From Microbulbifer thermotolerans (lineage in GTDB: Bacteria > Pseudomonadota > Gammaproteobacteria > Pseudomonadales > Cellvibrionaceae), in the NCBI RefSeq assembly GCF_900112305.1, contig NZ_FOKT01000007.1, positions 197,398 through 261,397 of the forward strand: a stretch of 64,000 bases of DNA, in the 5' to 3' direction. Within the stretch, counting starts at the first letter, position 1, and every line of letters starts with the position of its first letter. The notes beneath the pieces are model-generated. The model saw only the letters and a program-made list of their open reading frames with translations. It had not been told where the DNA came from and ran no database searches. The position numbers and the translations under genes were made by a program. This document shows positions 1 through 6,878 of this stretch, piece after piece.

Positions 1-2
1 AA

Positions 3-578
3 CAGCGCTACCCGGAAGTCGTACCCGACTGGCATTTCGAGAATCGTCGCGTCGACCTGGTTGCAGAGGGATTCGATGCCGCCATTAGTGGCGCTGTTGA
101 ACTGGTGCCGGGCGTGGTGGCGCGGGAGCTGTGCAAGTTGCACCTAGTGGCCGTCGCCTCGCCCGCCTTCCTGAAAGCGAACCCTGCGCCCCGGGGCCCG
201 GATGACTTGGCGGGCCTGGACGGAATCGTCGTGCGCTCTACCCAGAGCGGCCGACTGCGCAGCTGGATTCTGCAGCACAGCGACGGAACTACTTGCGATG
301 TCAGTCTCAAGCCCTCTGTGATCATGAATGACCCAGAAGCCATCTGTCGCTGTGCTGTCATGGGCCTCGGGGTTACTCTGGCGCCGGTGGACTGCGCCTA
401 CCCCTGGCTTCAGCGAGGGGAGTTGGTGAGGCTGTTGCCGGACTGGCATGTCGATCTGGGGGCGGTAGTGGTCTATTACTCCGGCCAAAAACTGCTGCCA
501 TCCAAGACCCGCGTCTTCATTGACTTCCTTGTCGACCATTTTCAGACGCAGCTGGCACCACAATTTCGCGCTGTGTGA
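3..578 (+). CDS. LysR-family transcriptional regulator, C-terminal part (5' end outside window)
   Basis: The open frame runs from the window edge to a TGA at 576-578. It encodes the effector-binding (periplasmic-binding-protein-like) domain of a LysR regulator: the run VDLVAEGFDAAI is the typical segment of this domain, followed by ARELCKLHLVAVASPAFL, also typical. The DNA-binding winged helix lies outside the window. The C terminus is complete (about 191 codons visible). The target genes cannot be seen; LysR genes are often divergent from their target, which would lie to the left. The assignment rests on motif recognition. Confidence 0.85.
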   Translation, partial: QRYPEVVPDWHFENRRVDLVAEGFDAAISGAVELVPGVVARELCKLHLVAVASPAFLKANPAPRGPDDLAGLDGIVVRSTQSGRLRSWILQHSDGTTCDVSLKPSVIMNDPEAICRCAVMGLGVTLAPVDCAYPWLQRGELVRLLPDWHVDLGAVVVYYSGQKLLPSKTRVFIDFLVDHFQTQLAPQFRAV

Positions 579-919
579 AAATGTCGGGCTACGAGGTTTT
601 CACGCTCTCCCGCTCGACGACTAACACGTAGTGTCATCCGGTACCACCACAATTGTCGTTGGTAAAGACGCTCACATATTGGCTCCCTGTTTCGAGCGAA
701 GCATGACAGACACCTTGCGGTTTGTCTTGCAGCCCAAGTTGTTCCCAATGTCTTCCCATCCGGCTTTCGAACATAGTCAACCTAACGATATATCGGGAAT
801 AGCCTCTATGTGATGGCACTGCAGCGCAATATGCGTATAGCAATCAATGACCTTGCGTATTTTCCACACACATGTCCAGGCATGCGCATTTCCCTCACGC
901 ATATAATTCTCCTGAAGTG
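579..919. other. Intergenic stretch with no gene recognised
   Basis: Between the LysR stop and the TetR promoter the sequence becomes AT-richer toward its right end. Short frames on both strands have no family resemblance and no good ribosome binding site. I see no terminator hairpin directly after the LysR gene. Confidence 0.5.
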
Positions 920-955
920 TTGACTAGGTTTACCATTTAGGCATAATTGGTAAAC
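920..955 (+). promoter_or_regulatory. Promoter overlapped by a TetR-type operator
   Basis: TTGACT (920-925) and CATAAT (942-947) form a good sigma-70 pair with a 16-bp spacer. A perfect inverted repeat GTTTACCA (928-935)/TGGTAAAC (948-955), 12 bp apart, covers the spacer, the -10 element and the predicted start of transcription. This is where a TetR repressor would be expected to bind to control its own operon. The expected transcript would start only a few bases before the first ATG at 961. Confidence 0.7.
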
Positions 956-960
956 ATGAT

Positions 961-1539
961 ATGAAGACGATGCTGGGAAGTGGAGTGAAGAATCAGATAT
1001 TGGAACAATCGATCAAGGTATTCGGGAAGCTAGGGTTTAAAAAAGCAACCATGATGGATCTGGCCAAAGCCGCTGGCTTATCTAAACAGGGGCTATATCT
1101 GTACTTCCCGAGCAAAGAAGCGCTCTTTGTTGAGGCAGCTACGCACTACTTGGATCTAGGTTTGAAACTTGTTGACCGGGCACTGGCAAATCGCGATATA
1201 TGCCTTGAAAAGCGCTTACTTAACGCGGTAGATGCGTGGTTTGGGCGTCATTATGAAACGTTTCACGGTGGTACCTGGGATGTGATTTTCACAGCAAACA
1301 ATATCTCCGTGAAAGATGTAGATCATTTTAAACACGCCTTCCAACAACAACTTGCTGATGCCATTAATGAAGGGTTACCTGCTCATGCTTACGGAAGCTG
1401 TTCTTCTAAAGAAATTGCTAACACGATTTTTGTCTGTGGCCTTTCATGGAAAGAGCAATACACCTCCAAAGAGGTTTTTCTTAATCAAATGTTTCGTTGT
1501 ATCAAAGTCTGTTGTAGAACCCCAGGAGAAAAAAAATGA
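961..1539 (+). CDS. TetR/AcrR-family transcriptional repressor
   Basis: The N terminus has the TetR helix-turn-helix pattern: ILEQSIKVFGKLGFKKATMM, then DLAKAAGLSKQGLYLYFPSK, then EALF. The C-terminal ligand-binding part is not diagnostic. Length (192 aa from ATG 961) is normal. The start is uncertain: ATG 961 is very close to the predicted transcription start, while GTG 985, preceded by GGAAG, would give a protein starting VKNQILEQ, which is the usual TetR spacing. The gene overlaps the following reductase by ATGA, so the two form an operon, probably autorepressed through the 928-955 palindrome. Codon use is more AT-rich than in most of the window, which suggests acquisition by transfer. Confidence 0.85.
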   Translation: MKTMLGSGVKNQILEQSIKVFGKLGFKKATMMDLAKAAGLSKQGLYLYFPSKEALFVEAATHYLDLGLKLVDRALANRDICLEKRLLNAVDAWFGRHYETFHGGTWDVIFTANNISVKDVDHFKHAFQQQLADAINEGLPAHAYGSCSSKEIANTIFVCGLSWKEQYTSKEVFLNQMFRCIKVCCRTPGEKK

Positions 1540-2555
1540 GGGATGTTCTTGTAACTGGGGGAACGGGATTCATTGCCAGTTATTGCGTTGTAGAGCTACT
1601 TAAGAATAATTATCGTGTCCGCGTCACATTCAGAGATCGATCCGGAGTCGAATATATACGAGGGATGCTCATTGCTGCAGGAATTTCAGACCTCTCAAAG
1701 CTCTCTTTTCATTTCGCTGATCTCAGATATGACAAGGGGTGGCAGAAAGCGCTTGATGGCGTTACTTATGTATTACATGTTGCTTCCCCCTTCCCTTCAA
1801 AGTCTGTAGACAAAGAAGAAATTATTGGAACAGCGTGTAATGGGACCTTGCGATTACTCAAGTATGCGCAGGCTGCGTCCGTTAAGCGCGTGGTTCTCAC
1901 ATCTTCTTTTGGTGCAATCGGATACGGTCACCCCAAAGGAAAGGATCTTTATTCCGAGAACGACTGGACTAACTTAGATAATAGCAAGTTAAGCCCATAC
2001 ATCCGTTCTAAAACTCTGTCGGAAAAACGAGCATGGGAGTACATTAACAGTAGTGGAGGTGACTTAGAAATTTCCGTGATTAACCCGGTCGGTGTTTTCG
2101 GGCCTCCACTTGGAAAACGGCTTTCTAGCTCAATCATGCTTATTCAGATGTTAATCAAAGGTAGAGTGAAAGCTATCCCCAAAATCCATATCGGCGTAGT
2201 TGATGTACGGGATCTTGCTGTACTCCATCTTCTAGTAATGGAGTCCACTGTCGCTGCTAATAAGCGTTTTATCGCATCAGCGAATACCGGTATCCCACTG
2301 ATTGAATTGGCAACCATACTCTACCGGGAGATCGGCGCGCAGGCCTCAAAAGTACCCTATCGCCAGCTGCCTAACTGGCTTTTAAAAATAATGGCTATTT
2401 TTTCCGAATCATTAAAAGATACGGCTTCGGAAGCAGGGAAGAAAAAATGTATAGATAGTAGCCGCGCCAAGGGATTGCTGGGTTGGGAGACGCGCTCAGT
2501 ACATCAAACCATACGGGATACCGCTGATCGTCTATTCGAAATGGGGCTCGTTTGA
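1536..2555 (+). CDS. NAD(P)-dependent extended SDR reductase (dihydroflavonol-4-reductase/aldehyde-reductase type)
   Basis: The protein opens with a Rossmann glycine motif, VTGGTGFIA (residues 6-14), and has the SDR catalytic elements: Ser in LTSSFGA (about 133-134) and Tyr155-x3-Lys159 (YIRSK). Length (339 aa) fits extended SDRs of the dihydroflavonol-4-reductase-like group, which reduce aldehydes or ketones with NADPH. The start overlaps the TetR stop (ATGA), so translation is probably coupled and expression is likely controlled by that repressor. The substrate cannot be read from sequence. Base composition is AT-rich like the TetR gene, so the pair looks like one transferred cassette. Confidence 0.85.
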   Translation: MRDVLVTGGTGFIASYCVVELLKNNYRVRVTFRDRSGVEYIRGMLIAAGISDLSKLSFHFADLRYDKGWQKALDGVTYVLHVASPFPSKSVDKEEIIGTACNGTLRLLKYAQAASVKRVVLTSSFGAIGYGHPKGKDLYSENDWTNLDNSKLSPYIRSKTLSEKRAWEYINSSGGDLEISVINPVGVFGPPLGKRLSSSIMLIQMLIKGRVKAIPKIHIGVVDVRDLAVLHLLVMESTVAANKRFIASANTGIPLIELATILYREIGAQASKVPYRQLPNWLLKIMAIFSESLKDTASEAGKKKCIDSSRAKGLLGWETRSVHQTIRDTADRLFEMGLV

Positions 2556-2573
2556 AGCCAAGTTTCAAGATAC

Positions 2574-2705
2574 ATCCCGTGTGTGGGGATAGGGATTGTG
2601 GTCCTCGGGCGCCAGCCGATTCAGCCAATGTTCCAGGTTTACCCGGACGGAAGGGCTCGCATTCTCCTGAATCAGTAGGCTAGCGGAGGTGTGCCGGATA
2701 AACTG
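2574..2705 (-). pseudogene. YjbQ (UPF0047) remnant
   Basis: Reading the minus strand gives FIRHTSASLLIQENAS followed by PSVRVNLEHWLNRLAPED and PYPHT. This matches the conserved core of the YjbQ/UPF0047 family (typical FIRHTSASLTINENADPDVR, then RLVPEDAPYYRHT). The conserved N-terminal strands and the C-terminal GPDDMPAHIKASLLG region are both missing: the frame ends shortly after HT and upstream homology stops near position 2705, where sequence linked to the IS relic begins. It is a fragment truncated at both ends and not functional. Confidence 0.7.
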
Positions 2706-2739
2706 GGGGCAGGTCACAGAGGCAGTGTATCTGTGCTGT

Positions 2740-3066
2740 CTATCCAGGCATCCTCTCTTCACGGCTGACTCCTCTAATTTTTTTGAGCCGGTCTGCTTCC
2801 ATTTTCAGGTGCCCGATCTCGCTTTACAGACGCTCTTCTTCTGCTTTGTTGTTCTTGGCTGGCTTGGGGTCGCGCTTGGTCTCGAACAGCGCACTGGGGC
2901 TAGCAATTATCTCTTTCTTCCATTGCTCAACCAGCACCGGATGCAACCCATACGACTGCATGATCTCACTGATCGTCTTTACGCCGCGTACCGCCTCCAA
3001 GTCCACTATGGCCTTGAGCTCCGGCTTGTGTACCTTACGTTCTTTGCTCTCACTCATTGCTATCAT
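2740..3066 (-). pseudogene. IS3-family transposase OrfA relic with in-frame stop
   Basis: From ATG 3066 or 3057 (preceded by AGGAGG) the minus strand reads MSESKERKVHKPELKAIV, then DLEAVRGVKTISEIMQSYG, then LHPVLVEQWKKEI, the usual OrfA helix-turn-helix region of IS3 elements. A TAA at 2824-2826 falls where the family has a Tyr before the leucine-zipper part (SEIGHLKMEADRLKK continues in the same frame). The frame then ends at 2740, and no OrfB (DDE catalytic) coding sequence follows. The element is therefore dead. One end may lie near 3125 (minus strand starts TGCGGCCCCCGG), but the other end is missing. Confidence 0.75.
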
Positions 3067-3129
3067 CCTCCTGGGATGACAGATTAAGCTGCTGGGTCCG
3101 GGCTGTCTCAAATCCGGGGGCCGCAACAA

Positions 3130-3619
3130 TTGATCGATTGAGAGATTTTGTCTAGTGAAGGAGAATCTACCTCAGTAATGCCGCTGGGGGGCAGGGCGAT
3201 CACAATCAAGGCAGATCGGTTTGGTTTTTTCGAGAAGCCGCTTGCAGGGTGTGATCGCTTTGATTGTCATCATGGGGCAAATTAGCCTTTAGGCGGGTAC
3301 GTATGGCCACTAGCCATTAATGGGTGTTGCAGAATAATTAGAGCCCTCTTGAATTTACCTGAAATGGGACTATTCCGCCGGTTACGGTCTTTTTTAAACT
3401 TTTCTGAGGAAAAAACGTCAGTTTTATTGCGTTTTCTTCGGCCATCTTTATCTTGGTGGCTCGGATAATAGTTCGTTTTTACCGGTATATTGATTGATTT
3501 GTGTTCGATCAGGGCCTTTGTGCTAAGCCCTCCTATGTGAAATAGGAATTTCTGAGCGCTTGTGTTGCCATCTGCTGCTAGGATGGAGTCCGACTAGACC
3601 TTCTTGAGGAGGCAAAATC
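3130..3619. other. Gene-free region upstream of the membrane-protein/VWA operon
   Basis: I recognise no gene here. It contains two copies of GCGATCAC/GTGATCGC in opposite orientation (3196-3203 and 3251-3258), each near an AATCAA/TTGATT hexamer, a loose inverted arrangement of unknown meaning. The right end carries GAGGAGG (3606-3612), the ribosome binding site of the next gene. Confidence 0.5.
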
Positions 3620-5026
3620 ATGACTGAACTTCTGGAAAGCCTGCCGCTCTGGCTATGGTTTGTACTGGCGCTTTCGGCACTGTTTGTTGCTCGCAAACCT
3701 GTGCACCAGGGTATCTTCGCACTGGCGCGCTTTTTTCACCAATCCCTGCGCCTGGGGGCCCGGGCCGTGGCCAATAGCGGGCAGCGCTTGCAGAAGCGCA
3801 ATCGGGAGGTGCTGCTGGCCGCTGGCCGCGAGGCGGCGGAGCGCCATGTGGAGCGGGAGTTCGACCGCATAGAGGCGACGATGAAAAAGGAGCTGGCGCA
3901 GTATCCAGTTCTGCACCGCAAGCTCTGTGAGCAGCTGACGGCCATCGACGAAGATTATGTGCGCAGCGCCGAAGTGCCGCCAGAGCCCACCAACTGGGCT
4001 AAGGCGATCAAGGCGGTGGCGGAGATCCCCGCCAAGAGTGACCCGGTGGTGGGCGATGTGCTGGAGACGATTCACCACTCCATGCGCAAGGCGGAATCCA
4101 AGGCCCTGGAGGCCTACCGGGAGTCCGCCCGCGAGCGCCATCAGCTGCTCAAGCGCATGATGCCCAGTTGGCGCTCTATGCTTTCCACCCTGGGACAGGT
4201 CAACAAAAGCGTCGACTCCGTAATTCGCCGCGCCAAGGCGATCGACGGCCATATGGCGCGCTACGAGGAAATACAGCAGGGCAGCGACCGCGCGTTGCGC
4301 ATGTTGTCCTCCTCTTCCTTGAGTCAATTTTTCATCTCGGCTTTTGTATTGGCGATTGCCGTCGGCGGTGCTTTGATCAACTTTCATCTGATCGCGCGGC
4401 CGATGATGGAAATGGTCGGAGGCACCAGTTATATCGGCAATTTTAAGGTGGCGGATATTTCCGCATTAGTGATTATTCTGGTGGAGATTACCTTGGGTCT
4501 CTTTTTGATGGAGTGCCTGCGTATCACGCGATTGTTCCCGGTCATTGGCGCCCTGAGTGACAAATTGCGCACACGGATGTTGTGGGCGGCCTTTGGGCTC
4601 TTGTTTTTCCTCGCCTGCGTGGAAGCGGGCTTGGCCTTTATGCGCGAGATTCTGATGCAGGAGGATCTGGCTGTCAGCGCGCAGTTGCGCGGCGCCGAGG
4701 TGGAGACAGTCAGCGGTGGCATCTATTGGATTACCACCGCGGCACAGATGGGTATGGGCTTTATCTTGCCGTTTGCGCTGACCTTTGTCGCCATACCTCT
4801 GGAAAATTTTATTGCCTCTGCCCGCACGGTTATCGGATTGCTGGCGGTCTTCTTCCTGCGAGCGCTCTCGGTACTGCTGCGCCTCGGTGGTATCGCGGCG
4901 CTGCGTTCTGGTTCTCTGCTGGTGCATCTTTACGATATTGTGATTTTTCTACCGCTGTGGCTGGAGAGCCTGTACCTGAACCGGCGAGCCAGCTCGGCCG
5001 CCGCGGCAAGCGCGGAGGAAGCCTGA
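3620..5026 (+). CDS. Coiled-coil polytopic inner-membrane protein of unknown function
   Basis: ATG 3620 follows a strong GAGGAGG. The 468-aa protein has an N-terminal hydrophobic segment (about 8-24), a charged helical, probably coiled-coil stretch of roughly 200 residues (about 40-228), and then at least four or five membrane segments (about 235-260, 280-303, 320-342, 370-395 and 400-425). It ends with a short Ala-rich tail. I do not recognise the family. The stop overlaps the start of a VWA lipoprotein (ATGA), so the two are translationally coupled and probably act together at the envelope. A link to membrane remodelling or envelope stress is only a guess. Confidence 0.8.
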   Translation: MTELLESLPLWLWFVLALSALFVARKPVHQGIFALARFFHQSLRLGARAVANSGQRLQKRNREVLLAAGREAAERHVEREFDRIEATMKKELAQYPVLHRKLCEQLTAIDEDYVRSAEVPPEPTNWAKAIKAVAEIPAKSDPVVGDVLETIHHSMRKAESKALEAYRESARERHQLLKRMMPSWRSMLSTLGQVNKSVDSVIRRAKAIDGHMARYEEIQQGSDRALRMLSSSSLSQFFISAFVLAIAVGGALINFHLIARPMMEMVGGTSYIGNFKVADISALVIILVEITLGLFLMECLRITRLFPVIGALSDKLRTRMLWAAFGLLFFLACVEAGLAFMREILMQEDLAVSAQLRGAEVETVSGGIYWITTAAQMGMGFILPFALTFVAIPLENFIASARTVIGLLAVFFLRALSVLLRLGGIAALRSGSLLVHLYDIVIFLPLWLESLYLNRRASSAAAASAEEA

Positions 5027-5664
5027 TGAAGTACCTGATCGTCGCTGCGACCCTTCTGCTTCTGACTGGGTGCGGGGAACCGATGGTGCACAACCAGGGT
5101 GTCTATATGCTGATCGATACCTCGGGCACTTATACCGAGGAGTTGGGCAAGGCGCAGCAGGTGATTAATTACACCCTGGCAAAGATGCGCCCCGGCGATA
5201 CTTTCGTGGTGGCCAGTATCAACAGCGGCAGTTTCAGCGAAAAGAATATCAAGGCCAAGGTTACCTTCGACGACAGACCCAGTGTCGCCAACAAACAGAA
5301 ACGGGTCTTCCAGCAGGCGATACAGCGCTTCGTCGACGAGGCGCGGCCCGCTGCTTATACCGATATTACCGGCGGTCTGCTGCAGGCTGTGGAATTTCTC
5401 AATGAAAAGCAGCCCGGGCGCAAGGTGATACTGATCTTTTCCGACTTAAAGGAGGAGATCCCGGAAGGCTATAACCGCGATCTGCCGCTCACTCTGGACG
5501 GCTTCAGCCTGGTGGCCCTGAACGTGACCAAACTGCGCAGCGACAATATCGATCCCAATGAATATTTGTGGCGGCTGCAGGAATGGCAGCGCCGTGTTGA
5601 GGAGAGCGGCGGCAGCTGGCAGGTGGTCAATGATCTCGAACATTTGGAACAAATTTTACCCTGA
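5026..5664 (+). CDS. VWA-domain lipoprotein
   Basis: ATG 5026 overlaps the upstream stop and follows CGGAGGAAGCC. The 212-aa product has a lipoprotein signal peptide with lipobox LTGC (Cys at about residue 15). A von Willebrand A fold follows at once: YMLIDTSGTYTEEL carries the MIDAS-like D-x-S-x-T, and VILIFSDLKEE looks like the later VWA strand. VWA domains bind protein partners through a metal ion. The upstream membrane protein is the obvious candidate partner. A longer in-frame frame begins upstream inside that gene, but the signal peptide fixes the true start. Confidence 0.85.
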   Translation: MKYLIVAATLLLLTGCGEPMVHNQGVYMLIDTSGTYTEELGKAQQVINYTLAKMRPGDTFVVASINSGSFSEKNIKAKVTFDDRPSVANKQKRVFQQAIQRFVDEARPAAYTDITGGLLQAVEFLNEKQPGRKVILIFSDLKEEIPEGYNRDLPLTLDGFSLVALNVTKLRSDNIDPNEYLWRLQEWQRRVEESGGSWQVVNDLEHLEQILP

Positions 5665-5676
5665 GACACTTGCTAG

Positions 5677-5888
5677 GGAACTTCTGATTAATTCGCGTGA
5701 ACACTATGGTAGGTTCCGGGGCGCTCAGGCAATAGGATGGCCATTTCGAAAACGCACGAGTACTTCCCTGTAGCTCCGACGGATACCTCCTTGTATCCGA
5801 CGGTTTCGAAATGGCCAGCCTATCACCTGAGCTTCTCATCTGGCTTCAAAGAGTTTTTACGTCAGGAAGTGAATTAATCAGAGGTTCC
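5677..5888. mobile_element. MITE-like element, copy 1 (212 bp)
   Basis: Left end GGAACTTCTGATTAATTC and right end (reverse complement) GGAACCTCTGATTAATTC are near-perfect terminal inverted repeats. Flanks are CTAG (5673-5676) and TTAG (5889-5892), a degraded YTAR target duplication. The interior is about 80-90% identical by eye to copies at 17015 and 29797 and includes the hairpin CGGATAC-N6-GTATCCG. There is no transposase gene, so it would have to be moved in trans. Confidence 0.85.
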
Positions 5889-5916
5889 TTAGCCTTTAAA
5901 TCCTATCCGGTGATTG

Positions 5917-6795
5917 ATGTTTTGGTTGTCACTCTTTTGCATTGCCCTGTTGATACTCTGGCTCTACGCCAGATCGCACGCTGCGCCGTCATCGGCGCTC
6001 GATCTGCCTAAAAAGAAGGGCCCGCTGGTAATCGCCCACGGCGATGAAAGGGGGCGGGGGCTTTATCCCGGCAACACGCTTTTTTACCTGAAAAAAATGG
6101 TGGCGCTGGGTGTGGATGCGCTGGAAATAGATTTGAATCTCACCGCCGACGGTCATCTGGTTTTGATCCACGATAGCCGCCTGGAGCGCACCAGTGATGG
6201 ACGGGGAGCGGTGGGCGCCAGCACACTGGAAGAGCTGCGCCAGCTGAATATGGGCTACAACTGGAGCCAGGATGGTGAGGTTTATCCCTACCGAGATCAG
6301 CCCCTGCGCATTGCGACTATCGACGAGGCCTTCGCCGCACTGCCCGGTACGCCGATGATCATCGAACTGAAAAACAACGACCGACGTGCGGCCGAAGCCA
6401 TGTGCGAGAGTCTGCGCCGTTCGGGCAAGGGTTCTCAGGTGATAGTCTCTTCTTTCCACCAGGGGGTGATTCGTCATTTCCGCCGCCTGTGCCCGGAAGT
6501 GGCGACGGGGGCGACGAGGCTGGAAGCCATGGGCTTCTTCGTCGCCCAATTGTTGCATGCTGAATCGTTGCTGCGGCCCGCCTATCAGACGATGCAATTG
6601 CCGATGCGCTACTGGGGAATACCGGTTTTCTCCCCGCGGCTGATGCGCGCGGCGCGAAAGCTGAAATTGCACATGTCCGCCTGGACGGTGAACGAAGAGG
6701 CGGACATGCGGCGTTATATTGACCTGGGGCTGGATGGTCTGGTGACGGATCGGCCGGATCAGCTGATGGCGCTCCTCAAAAGAAAGCCCGGTTAA
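5917..6795 (+). CDS. Glycerophosphodiester phosphodiesterase-family protein, membrane-anchored
   Basis: The family hydrolyses glycerophosphodiesters to glycerol-3-phosphate and an alcohol. Visible GDPD motifs are VIAHGDERG near residue 40 (usually AHRG), the metal site ALEIDLNLTADGHLVLIHD (about 68-86), and the C-terminal SAWTVNEEADM...GLDGLVTDRPD typical of the barrel's last strands. An N-terminal hydrophobic helix (about 2-20) suggests membrane anchoring or export. ATG 5917 is preferred; TTG 5914 is adjacent. The ribosome binding site is weak. The usual PENT motif reads PGNT, a noticeable change, though EID and both catalytic His are kept. The gene lies 28 bp after MITE copy 1. Confidence 0.85.
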   Translation: MFWLSLFCIALLILWLYARSHAAPSSALDLPKKKGPLVIAHGDERGRGLYPGNTLFYLKKMVALGVDALEIDLNLTADGHLVLIHDSRLERTSDGRGAVGASTLEELRQLNMGYNWSQDGEVYPYRDQPLRIATIDEAFAALPGTPMIIELKNNDRRAAEAMCESLRRSGKGSQVIVSSFHQGVIRHFRRLCPEVATGATRLEAMGFFVAQLLHAESLLRPAYQTMQLPMRYWGIPVFSPRLMRAARKLKLHMSAWTVNEEADMRRYIDLGLDGLVTDRPDQLMALLKRKPG

Positions 6796-6878
6796 GGCGT
6801 CTCTTTTATTCACCTGTGCAGGTCCATTGCTTCCAGGGCACTCAGACAATGGAATGTTTTCCCCGGCGCACACCCCCG

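Noticed and set aside
2689..3087. 132-codon plus-strand frame across the IS relic
   Set aside because: It is the antisense of the YjbQ and orfA relics, which have clear family motifs on the minus strand.
5558..5839. Short frames running through MITE copy 1 (and similar frames in copies 2 and 3)
   Set aside because: They share residues only because the repeat is shared; terminal repeats and target duplications show the unit is a non-coding element.
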